Source of the DNA: Bacteroidales bacterium
GTDB lineage: Bacteria > Bacteroidota > Bacteroidia > Bacteroidales > PUMT01
Assembly (NCBI GenBank): GCA_007132365.1
Contig: SLOS01000110.1
Span: forward strand, 1 to 13,133
Length of the DNA: 13,133 bases
Direction: 5' to 3'
The first letter of the stretch is position 1, and each line of letters starts with the position of its first letter. The position numbers were made by a program, and so were the translations under genes. Below are positions 1 through 7,191 of the stretch, in pieces. The notes under the pieces were generated by a model, which saw only the letters and a list, made by a program, of their open reading frames with translations, was not told where the DNA came from and did not search any database.

Positions 1-65
1 AGAATGATCTGCTTGAATTCAGCAAGCTCCTCATCCGAAAACCTTGTCTTCTCCATCTCTGTCAT
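1..65 (-). CDS. DksA/TraR-family zinc-finger regulator, N-terminal fragment
   Basis: Only the first 21 codons and part of the next are inside the window. The frame opens at the ATG at 65 and reads MTEMEKTRFSDEELAEFKQI, then runs off the left edge. This start resembles the short DksA/TraR C4 zinc-finger proteins of Bacteroidota (about 125 aa), which commonly lie directly downstream of ileS and upstream of lspA. The zinc-finger cysteines would be in the missing part, so the call rests on the N-terminal motif and on gene order. The gap to the ileS stop is 55 bp of AT-rich DNA, compatible with co-transcription. A second in-frame ATG is at codon 4. Members of the family bind in the RNA polymerase secondary channel or act as general regulators; the role of this one is not known. 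Confidence 0.6.
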   Translation of the reverse strand, partial: MTEMEKTRFSDEELAEFKQII

Positions 66-120
66 AGCGTAAAATTTTTATAAAAATAGTAATAATTTTT
101 CAATTCAGATCACGTTTCTG

Positions 121-3100
121 TCAGCCCAGCCTCTCTATTTTTATCAGTGTTTCAACCCCGTCATCAATCTCCACGGCCCTGGCATTGTTGCTGCTTATTT
201 CGTTCACCAGTTCAATGCTTGAGGCCAGGGTCTGCGATCCTATATAGTTCCTGTGCTTCTCCACCGCTTCATTCAGTGCCCCGTGCTGTCTGATGCTGAT
301 CTTTATCTTGTCGGTCACGTCAAAACCACTCTCTTTCCTCAGGTTCTGTATCCGGTTGATAAACTCACGTGCTATACCCTCTTCCTTCAGTTCCTTGCTG
401 ATGGTGATGTCAAGTGCTACGGTGAGGTTTCCCTCGTTTGCCACAAGCCATCCCGGTATATCTTCCGAAATAATCTCCACATCATCGGTCTGCAAGCTTA
501 TTGTTTTTCCTTCTATTACGATTTCCCGGCTGCCGGTAAGCTCCAGGTCGCTTATATCTTCCTGAGTAAAACTGTTTATTTCGGCAGATATTGCTTTCAT
601 CAGCTTACCATATCTGGGGCCCAGTTTTTTAAAGTCAGGCCTGATCCTTTTGACCAGTATGCCTGATGTATCGGAGATAAACTCAATCTCCCTGATGTTG
701 GTCTCCGACAGTATCAGGTTCTTCACCCCCTCAATCTGCTTCATCATGGTGTTTCCCGTTGCCGGGATCATTATCCTGCCCAGCGGCTGGCGCACCTTGA
801 TATTAACCTTGCGCCGGAGTCCCAGAACCATGGAAGAGATCCTCTGTGCCAGCTCCATCCTCTCTTCGAGGTCCGGGTCAATGCCTGCCGGATCAAAGGT
901 GCAGAACCCGGTCAGGTGAACAGATACTGCCTCCTCTTTCCCGGTCACCCCGTTCAGGTCCCTGTAAAGCTTGTCGGTGTAAAAGGGGGCGATGGGGGAG
1001 GCCAGTATGGCCACCTTCTCCAGGCATTCATAGAGAGTCTGGTAGGCAGCCAGCTTATCTGGGGATGGCTCGCCTCCCCAGTAGCGTTTCCGGTTAAGCC
1101 GCACGTACCAGTTGCTCAGGTGTTCGGTAACAAACTCCTGAATTGCCCTGCCGGCCCTGGTGGGCTCGTAGTTTTCATATGCTTCGCCAGCATCCCTCAC
1201 CAGGGAGTTGAGCAGCGAAATGATCCACCGGTCTATCTCCGGGCGCTCTATCAGCGGCACCTCCTCCTCGCGGCCGGTGAAGCCGTCTATATTGGCATAG
1301 AGGGCAAAGAATGAGTATGTATTGTAGAGGGTGCCGAAAAATTTCCTTCTCACCTCTTCCACCCCTGCCTCGTCGAACCGCAGGTTATCCCATGGCTGAG
1401 AGTTGGTCATCATGTACCATCGCAGCGGGTCGGAACCGAACCGGCGTATTATGTCAAAGGGGTCTGCGGCGTTGCCCAGTCTTTTAGACATCTTGTTGCC
1501 ATTCTTATCCAGTACCAGTCCGTTTGAAATAATATTTTTGAATGCCACAGAGTCGAACAGCAGTCCCGCGATAGCATGCAGCGTATAGAACCATCCCCGT
1601 GTCTGGTCCACCCCTTCCGCAATGAAGTCCGCCGGATAATTATTCTCAAACCACTCCCTGTTGTTGAATGGGTAGTGCATTTGTGCGTAGGGCATTGCAC
1701 CCGAGTCGAACCACACATCTATCAGATCGGCCTCGCGCACCATCTTTTTGCCGCTTTCGCTTACCAGCACAATATCGTCTACAAACGGCCTGTGCAGGTC
1801 AAACAGGTTATAGTTACGGTCAGAAAAATCATCCTCCCTGAAATCCTTCAGCGGGTTTTCCTTCATAAAGCCCGCAGCGACCGATTTTTCAATCTCATCG
1901 CGAAGCCTGGCCACCGATCCTATACATATCATCTCTCCTCCATCTTCGGTCGCCCATACCGGCAGGGGCGTACCCCAGTACCTTGACCGCGACAGGTTCC
2001 AGTCCACGACATTCTCCAGCCACTTCCCGAACCTGCCTGTACCCGTTGAGGGCGGTTTCCAGTTGATGGTATTGTTAAGCTCAATCAGCCGGTCCTTAAG
2101 CGCGGTGGTGCGTATGAACCACGAGTCGAGCGGGTAGTAGAGCACCGGCTTGTCAGTTCGCCAGCAATGGGGGTAGGAGTGGACGTATTTCTCAATTTTG
2201 AAGGCCCTGTTCTCATTTTTCAGGTGAACGGCGATCTCCACATCGGTAGTCTCCGCCCCTTCGGGGATCGACTCGTCATATTCGTTTTTCACGTACTTGC
2301 CCGCCAGCCATCCCGCCTCATCGACAAACTTCCCTTTCCTGTCCACCAGCGTCAGCGCGCCTATCCCGTATTCCCTGGCAATGCGGAAGTCGTCCGCCCC
2401 GAAAGAAGGCGCAATATGCACTATCCCCGTACCTTCTTCAGTAGTCACGAAGTCCCCGACCAGCACCAGAAAAGCATCCCCTTCGGAAGGCTGCTGCAGT
2501 GGCAGGAGCTGCTCATACCTGACACCCTGAAACTCAGAACCCTTATGTTCGCCCATAAATTTCCAGGGTATTACCTTATCACCATGCTTATACCCTTCCA
2601 GCGGCAGGTTGCCACCTGCTTCCGGGAAGTAGGTGCCGACAAGCCGGGTTGCCAGTATCACCGTTACCGGTTTCCCGGTATAGGGATTGAAGGTTGATAT
2701 CCTGCTGTAATCTATATCGCCGCCCACGGCCAGCGCCGTGTTGCTGGGCAGGGTCCACGGTGTGGTTGTCCATGCCAGGAAGAACACTTCCGCGAAAGCG
2801 TCATTAAAAAGGAATTCCGATTTATCATCGCGCTGCACCCTGAACTGGGCCACCACGGTAGTATCCTTTATGTCTTTGTAGCACCCCGGCTGGTTCAGCT
2901 CATGAGTGCTGAGACCCGTACCCGCCGCCGGCGAAAAGGGCTGTATCGAATACCCCTTGTAAAGGAGTCCCCGCTCAAACAACTCACTGAGCAGGTACCA
3001 GAGGGTTTCCACATAACGGTTATCGTATGTGATATATGGATTGTCCATATCGACCCAGTACCCCATGATACGGGTAAGCTCCTCCCACTTGTCGGTGTAT

Positions 3101-3483
3101 TTCATCACCTCCTTCTTGCAGGCGTTGTTGAAGTCCTCTATCGAGATGGACTTTCCGATATCCTCCTTGGTGATTCCCAGGGTCTTCTCAACGCTCAGCT
3201 CCACCGGCAGTCCGTGCGTATCCCAGCCCGCCTTGCGTTCAACCCTGAAGCCCCGGAGAGTTTTGTAACGGCAGAAAATATCCTTTATGGTCCGCGAAAT
3301 AACATGGTGAATTCCCGGTATGCCGTTGGCAGATGGGGGGCCCTCGTAAAAGACAAAGGGAGTGTTGCCCTCACGCGAGCTGACGCTCAGCTGAAAGGTT
3401 TTTTCCCTCTCCCACAGCTTTAGAATCTCGTTGTTGATTTTAGAAAGGTCAAACTCTTTGTATTCAGGAAACTTGCTACTCAT
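121..3483 (-). CDS. ileS: Isoleucyl-tRNA synthetase, type 2 (GXHH signature)
   Basis: Charges tRNA(Ile) with isoleucine in the cytoplasm, a class I synthetase reaction. The product is 1120 aa. The N-terminal catalytic block has PPSANGIPGIHHV; the class I signature reads G-I-H-H at residues 57-60 instead of H-x-G-H. The CP1 editing domain follows, with WTTTPWTLPSNTA near residues 238-250. WGTPLPVW comes before the KMSKR loop at residues 664-668 (bases 1480-1494). The length and long C-terminal part fit the type 2 (eukaryote-like) branch usual in Bacteroidota. The start chosen is the ATG at 3483 (MSSKFPEYKEF). An in-frame ATG at 3522 would add 13 residues, but it sits on a TATCTTTG promoter box (3522-3529), so transcripts would begin after it. 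The DksA-like gene follows 55 bp downstream. No frame damage is seen. Confidence 0.97.
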   Translation of the reverse strand: MSSKFPEYKEFDLSKINNEILKLWEREKTFQLSVSSREGNTPFVFYEGPPSANGIPGIHHVISRTIKDIFCRYKTLRGFRVERKAGWDTHGLPVELSVEKTLGITKEDIGKSISIEDFNNACKKEVMKYTDKWEELTRIMGYWVDMDNPYITYDNRYVETLWYLLSELFERGLLYKGYSIQPFSPAAGTGLSTHELNQPGCYKDIKDTTVVAQFRVQRDDKSEFLFNDAFAEVFFLAWTTTPWTLPSNTALAVGGDIDYSRISTFNPYTGKPVTVILATRLVGTYFPEAGGNLPLEGYKHGDKVIPWKFMGEHKGSEFQGVRYEQLLPLQQPSEGDAFLVLVGDFVTTEEGTGIVHIAPSFGADDFRIAREYGIGALTLVDRKGKFVDEAGWLAGKYVKNEYDESIPEGAETTDVEIAVHLKNENRAFKIEKYVHSYPHCWRTDKPVLYYPLDSWFIRTTALKDRLIELNNTINWKPPSTGTGRFGKWLENVVDWNLSRSRYWGTPLPVWATEDGGEMICIGSVARLRDEIEKSVAAGFMKENPLKDFREDDFSDRNYNLFDLHRPFVDDIVLVSESGKKMVREADLIDVWFDSGAMPYAQMHYPFNNREWFENNYPADFIAEGVDQTRGWFYTLHAIAGLLFDSVAFKNIISNGLVLDKNGNKMSKRLGNAADPFDIIRRFGSDPLRWYMMTNSQPWDNLRFDEAGVEEVRRKFFGTLYNTYSFFALYANIDGFTGREEEVPLIERPEIDRWIISLLNSLVRDAGEAYENYEPTRAGRAIQEFVTEHLSNWYVRLNRKRYWGGEPSPDKLAAYQTLYECLEKVAILASPIAPFYTDKLYRDLNGVTGKEEAVSVHLTGFCTFDPAGIDPDLEERMELAQRISSMVLGLRRKVNIKVRQPLGRIMIPATGNTMMKQIEGVKNLILSETNIREIEFISDTSGILVKRIRPDFKKLGPRYGKLMKAISAEINSFTQEDISDLELTGSREIVIEGKTISLQTDDVEIISEDIPGWLVANEGNLTVALDITISKELKEEGIAREFINRIQNLRKESGFDVTDKIKISIRQHGALNEAVEKHRNYIGSQTLASSIELVNEISSNNARAVEIDDGVETLIKIERLG

Positions 3484-3521
3484 TTTATTACCTGCTCTGC
3501 ATGATTTTATTAAAAAGTCCA

Positions 3522-3529
3522 CAAAGATA
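3522..3529 (-). promoter_or_regulatory. Bacteroidota-type -7 box upstream of ileS
   Basis: On the minus strand this reads TATCTTTG, an exact match to the Bacteroidota -7 consensus TAnnTTTG, 38 bp upstream of the ileS ATG. The expected -33 TTG is not clearly present (a T-rich GTTTTTATT lies there), so only the -7 element is convincing. The start would give a leader of about 30 nt, too short for a T-box or other riboswitch. It also argues that ileS is transcribed independently of the kinase gene, whose stop lies about 95 bp further upstream. Confidence 0.5.
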
Positions 3530-3623
3530 GAAAAAAACCGGGAATAAAAACGTCCGGCATTCCCATTTATTAGTTGAACTCAATTTGAACCTGAACTGAT
3601 ATTAAACAGCAGAATATCTGATA

Positions 3624-4757
3624 TTAACTTACAGGGTTCTGCTCCGGATTTGTTACATTACCCTTCATCAGCGTGAAGGTGAAGATGGTGCCCTCACCCT
3701 CCCTGCTTCTGACATTAATATTCTGGTTATGTGCCTCCATCACGTGCTTCACAATTGCCAGTCCGAGACCTGTGCCACCCTTGTTCCGTGACCTGCTCTT
3801 GTCAACTCGGTAGAAACGCTCGAATATGCGTGGCAGGTCCTCGTTGGGTATCCCCAGTCCGTTGTCCGATACCTCCACCATTATCCTGTCCTCCATATCG
3901 ATAAAGTCAACTGAGGTGCAGCCGTTTTCAGATCCGTAATTGATGGAGTTTACCACAAGGTTAATCATAGCCTCCTGTATCCGCAGCCTGTCCGCGAGCA
4001 CCATTAAGGGCCCGTTCTGCGGGGTTTTAAACTTAAGGGTTATCCCTGCCTTCTGTGCCCTCACCTCCTGGAGCTCGAACACCTCCCTGGCAAGCTGAAC
4101 AATATCAAAATTTTCAAATTTGATCTTCATCTCCCCCGAATCGAGCCGCGAGATAGTGTCAAGGTCGCCTACGATATTGATAAGCCTGTTGATGCTCTTT
4201 TCGGCCCTTTCCAGGTAGACTTTGTTAATTGCGGGGTCGTCGATACCACCATCCAGCAAAGAACGAACATAACCCTGAACGTTGAATATTGGTGTTTTAA
4301 GCTCGTGCGACACATTGCCCAGGAACTCTTTCCGGTAATTTTCCATCTCCTTTAGCTGGTCAATCTCTTCAGTCTTCCCCGATGCCCAGTCCTCCACCTC
4401 CCTGTTCAGGTCATCCGTCACATCCCTGCTGTCCAGTTCCTTGCGCAGCTTTTTCTCCGGTTCATCACTGTCACCTGTCCTACCCCTCTCCTCAAGCTCC
4501 TTTTGCAGTGATTTCTCCGACTTCTTCAGTTTGCTTATGGTATTGTAGATCGGGTTGATCTTATGAAAGATAAAATCGCCCAGCATCAGCCATACCACCA
4601 GATAGACCACCGCAAACACGATGACTACCGAGATGGCCACTACCAGCAGTTGATTGTCCACCGGGTAATGGATAAACAGCAGTTCAGCGGCCCCTGTAAA
4701 GAGAGCGGCCAGCAGGGCTATATAGATAGCCATCCTTTTCGGCGTGGCGTCCTTCAT
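3624..4757 (-). CDS. Membrane sensor histidine kinase (PhoR/ResE-like), no adjacent regulator
   Basis: A 377-aa inner-membrane two-component kinase. Two hydrophobic segments at about residues 9-30 and 37-60 enclose a very short periplasmic loop, so little room exists for an extracellular sensor. A charged, probably coiled-coil linker at about 70-145 is rich in Lys, Glu and Asp. The HisKA motif NVSHELKTP carries the phospho-acceptor His151. The ATPase domain has an N-box (NLVVNSINYG, 266-275), the G1 box DNGLGIP (298-304), FERFYRVDKSRS, and the G2 box GGTGLGLAI (327-335). All catalytic motifs are intact. The usual partner, a response-regulator gene, is absent on both sides: downstream is ileS and upstream a divergent operon. 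The start at 4757 overlaps the stop of a small repeat ORF as ATGA. Codon 9 (ATG, preceded by AAAAGG) is an alternative start. Confidence 0.93.
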   Translation of the reverse strand: MKDATPKRMAIYIALLAALFTGAAELLFIHYPVDNQLLVVAISVVIVFAVVYLVVWLMLGDFIFHKINPIYNTISKLKKSEKSLQKELEERGRTGDSDEPEKKLRKELDSRDVTDDLNREVEDWASGKTEEIDQLKEMENYRKEFLGNVSHELKTPIFNVQGYVRSLLDGGIDDPAINKVYLERAEKSINRLINIVGDLDTISRLDSGEMKIKFENFDIVQLAREVFELQEVRAQKAGITLKFKTPQNGPLMVLADRLRIQEAMINLVVNSINYGSENGCTSVDFIDMEDRIMVEVSDNGLGIPNEDLPRIFERFYRVDKSRSRNKGGTGLGLAIVKHVMEAHNQNINVRSREGEGTIFTFTLMKGNVTNPEQNPVS

Positions 4758-4852
4758 GTCAATGCTGTTTTATGGATAAGCTTCGATCCTGTTTTAAACA
4801 TCATTGTCGGTCCGGTTTTGAGTAACATTGTCGAGCCGGTTTTACGGATCAT
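4754..4852 (-). CDS. Possible 32-aa octapeptide-repeat leader ORF, coupled to kinase
   Basis: An ATG at 4852 opens a 32-codon frame that ends at TGA 4756-4754, so its stop overlaps the kinase start as ATGA, the usual layout for translational coupling. The peptide is four octads. Lys-Thr fills positions 4-5 of all four; Gly follows at position 6 in the first three and Ala in the fourth. Position 1 is Met, Met, Met, Leu. The second octad is MLLKTGPT. It is basic and has no signal peptide or membrane segment. The DNA is a 24-bp tandem array, so periodicity alone does not prove translation. A TAG lies two codons upstream of the ATG, so the frame cannot be longer. No strong Shine-Dalgarno is seen, which is normal in this phylum. 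I do not recognise a family. It could equally be untranslated repeat DNA. Confidence 0.35.
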   Translation of the reverse strand: MIRKTGSTMLLKTGPTMMFKTGSKLIHKTALT

Positions 4853-4859
4853 TTTCTAT
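4764..4859. repeat. Four degenerate 24-bp tandem units upstream of kinase
   Basis: Read on the plus strand the units start at 4764, 4788, 4812 and 4836. Each begins with (G/C)C(T/G)GTTTTA or CCGGTTTTG; the middle units share a CATTGTCG-like core. The first and last units are the most diverged. The period is a multiple of three, so both strands stay open and give octapeptide periodicity. The array fills the space between the kinase start and an AT-rich region that should hold the kinase promoter. Confidence 0.7.
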
Positions 4860-5017
4860 TACAAAATTTTGCTGCGAAAATAATAATTTTTAACTGATTG
4901 ACAGGCTTAAAAAAAGATCATTTTTCATAGAGTGACCCTTTCGGGGAAGAAAAGGCATATTTTAAATCTTTTGGTATGCAGTGGATTAATGATAAAACAG
5001 GTAATCCGTTTTTTAAC

Positions 5018-5051
5018 TTTGGAAAAATTAATCTGTAAAGCATTAATTTTG
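5018..5051 (+). promoter_or_regulatory. Probable promoter of the UpxY-like gene
   Basis: TTTG at 5018-5021 and TAATTTTG at 5044-5051 are separated by 22 bp and match the Bacteroidota -33/-7 pattern, with a spacer slightly longer than the typical 19-21. Transcription would start near 5057 and give a leader of about 105 nt. A second exact -7 box, TAACTTTG at 5014-5021, overlaps the -33 element but has no TTG at the right distance. The rest of the 300-bp intergenic segment (4860-5162) is AT-rich and shows no gene. Confidence 0.45.
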
Positions 5052-5089
5052 TAAGGGTTTTTAAAATTGGCGTTCCCGCAATTACAGAT

Positions 5090-5117
5090 CGGATAAAACC
5101 TGCATCAGGTATTTCCG
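5090..5117 (+). promoter_or_regulatory. Imperfect stem-loop in the UpxY-like leader
   Basis: Within the predicted leader, CCTG and CAGG flank a CAT loop (5099-5109), and CGGA-TA before and TA-TTTCCG after can extend the stem with internal loops. NusG paralogues of this kind act on the 5' leader of their own operon, so a hairpin here is a plausible recruitment or pause element. The stem is short and may be chance. Confidence 0.25.
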
Positions 5118-5162
5118 GATAATGAGGGCATAGAGGTCAATAACCACCAAAATAGAAAAAAG

Positions 5163-5681
5163 ATGACAGAAGCCAGGAGAGCAGAGGCGAAATGGTATGC
5201 AGCCTATACCAAATCCCGGACAGAGAAGAAGGTACTTGAGGAGCTGCAGCAGAATGGCATTGAGGCATATCTTCCACTTCAGCGAAAGCTGAAGCAGTGG
5301 AGTGACCGCAAAAAGTGGGTAGAGGAGCCGCTGCTGCGTTGTTACATTTTTGTGAATATCGAGCCGAAGGATTATTTCCGCGTACTGAACATACGGGGGG
5401 TGGTGCGCTATATAACCTTTGAGGGCAAGGCCGTGCCGATTCCCGAAAACCAGATAGATGTACTGAGGAAGATAGTTGCCACCGAGGCTGAGGTGGAAGT
5501 TACCAGCGACAGGTTTGCACCCGGCGACAAGGTTAAGGTTGTAGGCGGTCCGCTACTCGGACTGGAAGGGGAGATGGTCGATTACAGGGGCAGCCGCCGT
5601 GTGATGGTTCGTTTCGACCAGCTCGGCCAGCACCTGCTTGTCTCCATTCCTGCAGGGTTCCTGGAGGGCGTGGGTCAGTAA
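5163..5681 (+). CDS. UpxY-family NusG-like transcription antiterminator
   Basis: A 172-aa NusG paralogue. The NGN domain spans about residues 8-105 and begins with the typical KWYAAYTKSRTEKKV, followed by the PLLRCYIFVNI strand and the RGVVRYITFEGKAVPIP segment. A KOW domain at about 115-150 contains GDKVKVVGGPLLGLEGEMVD. Proteins of this type bind elongating RNA polymerase and let it read through early terminators; in Bacteroides the UpxY members are specific for the capsule operon they head. Here the gene is first in a plus-strand unit and is followed 59 bp later by an acetyltransferase gene, but by no glycosyltransferase, Wzx/Wzy or UpxZ gene. It is not the housekeeping NusG, which normally sits with secE and ribosomal protein genes. 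The start ATG is preceded by an A-rich stretch and no strong Shine-Dalgarno. Confidence 0.88.
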   Translation: MTEARRAEAKWYAAYTKSRTEKKVLEELQQNGIEAYLPLQRKLKQWSDRKKWVEEPLLRCYIFVNIEPKDYFRVLNIRGVVRYITFEGKAVPIPENQIDVLRKIVATEAEVEVTSDRFAPGDKVKVVGGPLLGLEGEMVDYRGSRRVMVRFDQLGQHLLVSIPAGFLEGVGQ

Positions 5682-5740
5682 TAAAATTAAATTTACCTGA
5701 TCTGAAAGAAAAAGATAAGAAAAAAAAGGATCATCTGCGG

Positions 5741-6844
5741 TTGGTAACAGCCCGTGATTTTAATGAGCTTGATAAATATGCCGGTTCATGGAATCTGCTT
5801 GCGTTTAATTCTCCCCACCAGCATCCGGTTCTGACTCATTCATGGATTTCCACATACCTTAAAACAAGTATTCCTGGAGGGCAGAAATGGTTTTGTCTTT
5901 TTGCCTTTGACAACAATGAATTGGTTGGAGTACTGCCCCTGATCGCCAATGAACACCGGTTCCTGGGGGGCAGATACATGTCATTGCAAACACCGGTTCA
6001 TCCGCATACGATGGCAGTTGATTTCCTTTTCAGGGAAGATTACGGTAACAGGGTGATCCGGCTATTTGCAGGCTTCCTTAATGGTATGCGTCCCAGGGTA
6101 ATCAGATTCAAGATGAATATGGTTGCATACAACTCACCTTCGCTGGACATTCTCAAACGAGGCATTGATCAGATACATAGCTGTTTCTATCCGTATTCGC
6201 AGGTATCAATAGTTCCTGTTGAAGGCAGTTATAACGAATATAAAAAAGGACTTTCAAGGAAATTCGTTGCAAACCTGAGGAGGTCTTACAGTAAATTGGA
6301 AAAGCTGGGCGATATATCTTTTACTGTTATCAACGGGGGTGCAGATGTCCGGGAAAACCTGCTGAGTTTTGCCGCTGTTGAACAATCCGGATGGAAAGGC
6401 AGAAAGGGTACAGCTGTCAGATATAAGTTCTGGAGGTTTTTTGAGGAGCTTGTTATTAATATGGGTAAAAGAGAATGGCTGCAATGGTATTTCCTTAATT
6501 CCGGGGATAAACGGATCGCCGGTTACCTGACCATACCTTTCGGCCGGTCAGTATTTATTTTCAAGACAGGCTATGACGAAGAATACCATAACTGTTCACC
6601 CGGAAGTTTACTCACCGAAAAGATGCTTGAACACATTTTTTCAAGCGGAAAGTATGATGTAATCAATTTTTTTTCCGATTTTAAATGGCTTTTACGTTGG
6701 AACGTGGAACAGAAGCCCTATTATAATGTTTTGATCTCATTTGATAATCCCATTTCCATTATTTTTGGCCGTATTCCTTCCGCAATTTTCGCCGGTTCAC
6801 CACTGGTCCGCAGACTGAAGGCGTTTGTTATGCGAAAAAAATGA
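5741..6844 (+). CDS. CelD/BcsL-like (FemAB/GNAT fold) acetyltransferase
   Basis: A 367-aa soluble protein resembling the CelD/BcsL group, GNAT-fold acyltransferases linked to cellulose and exopolysaccharide production. An N-terminal half with HPVLTHSWISTYLKT and ELVGVLPLI precedes the acetyltransferase core, which starts near residue 165 (YKKGLSRKFVANLRRS). In the core are EQSGWKGRKGTA, a strand pair with RIAGYLTIPFGRSVFIFKTGYDEEY, and SPGSLLTEKMLEHIF, the pattern seen in the Acetyltransf_6 domain. The acyl donor and acceptor cannot be told from the sequence. No ATG fits the N-terminus: the likely start is TTG at 5741 with AAGGA about ten bases upstream. The frame stays open upstream into the end of the UpxY gene without an ATG, so the start is uncertain. 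The gene is visibly more AT-rich than its neighbours, which suggests horizontal origin together with the UpxY gene. Confidence 0.75.
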   Translation: MVTARDFNELDKYAGSWNLLAFNSPHQHPVLTHSWISTYLKTSIPGGQKWFCLFAFDNNELVGVLPLIANEHRFLGGRYMSLQTPVHPHTMAVDFLFREDYGNRVIRLFAGFLNGMRPRVIRFKMNMVAYNSPSLDILKRGIDQIHSCFYPYSQVSIVPVEGSYNEYKKGLSRKFVANLRRSYSKLEKLGDISFTVINGGADVRENLLSFAAVEQSGWKGRKGTAVRYKFWRFFEELVINMGKREWLQWYFLNSGDKRIAGYLTIPFGRSVFIFKTGYDEEYHNCSPGSLLTEKMLEHIFSSGKYDVINFFSDFKWLLRWNVEQKPYYNVLISFDNPISIIFGRIPSAIFAGSPLVRRLKAFVMRKK

Positions 6845-6874
6845 ATCTTCCGGCAGTATTTACCGGAAATATTC
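6843..6874 (+). terminator. Hairpin at the acetyltransferase stop
   Basis: TTCCGG (6848-6853) and CCGGAA (6863-6868) form a 6-bp stem with a 9-nt loop. The flanking GAAT (6843-6846) and ATTC (6871-6874) can extend it by four pairs after small bulges. It begins inside the stop codon and could end the UpxY-acetyltransferase transcript. A T-run does not follow, so it is not a classical intrinsic terminator. Confidence 0.35.
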
Positions 6875-7191
6875 ATATATCTCCATTTGGCTGAGTTATT
6901 TTTTTGCGATCGTATCAGTTATGGTAACCTTAAGAAAATTCCTGCAAAGAAACCCATGGATACACCGCAGGTTTTTTAGCTCCACCCATTTCATTCCGGA
7001 CATTTTTGATCGGGATTATTTCCGGTTGTCAAAAACTAATCAAATAATTTTTTGATAGTTACAGTTTTTTTTTATTTTTATAGTTTGTTATCAGTCTGTC
7101 CGGGTTAATGCGTGAATAATGTGGGAATAAGGATTGCCTAAGTTGTTGATAACGACAGCTCATTACTAAACAAAGCAATGATCATATTATT
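6875..7191. other. AT-rich intergenic stretch, possible gene remnant
   Basis: No convincing gene. A 44-codon plus-strand frame at 6921-7055 (starts MVTLRKFLQRNPWIHRRFF) has protein-like, basic and aromatic composition and could be the 5' remnant of a lost polysaccharide gene, but I recognise no family and give it little weight. From 7050 to 7090 the sequence is T-rich. No exact TAnnTTTG box was found before the next gene. Confidence 0.4.

Noticed and set aside
121..3423. Many plus-strand frames of 60-176 codons across ileS
   Set aside because: They are antisense shadows of an intact 1120-aa synthetase and show no protein motifs.
3484..3522. Upstream in-frame ATG giving a 13-residue longer IleRS
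   Set aside because: The ATG coincides with the TATCTTTG -7 box, and the extension does not resemble IleRS N-termini, while MSSKFPEYKEF does.
3484..3623. T-box or other riboswitch in front of ileS
   Set aside because: The predicted leader is only about 30 nt and the region has no T-box-like stems.
4563..4883. Plus-strand 106-codon frame across the kinase N-terminus and repeat array
   Set aside because: Mostly antisense to the kinase membrane segments; its repetitive end is the mirror of the 24-bp units. The minus-strand reading has the ATGA coupling and fits better.
4976..5054. Two plus-strand mini-ORFs of 20-21 codons in front of the UpxY gene
   Set aside because: They lie on top of the predicted promoter boxes and end before or at the predicted transcription start.
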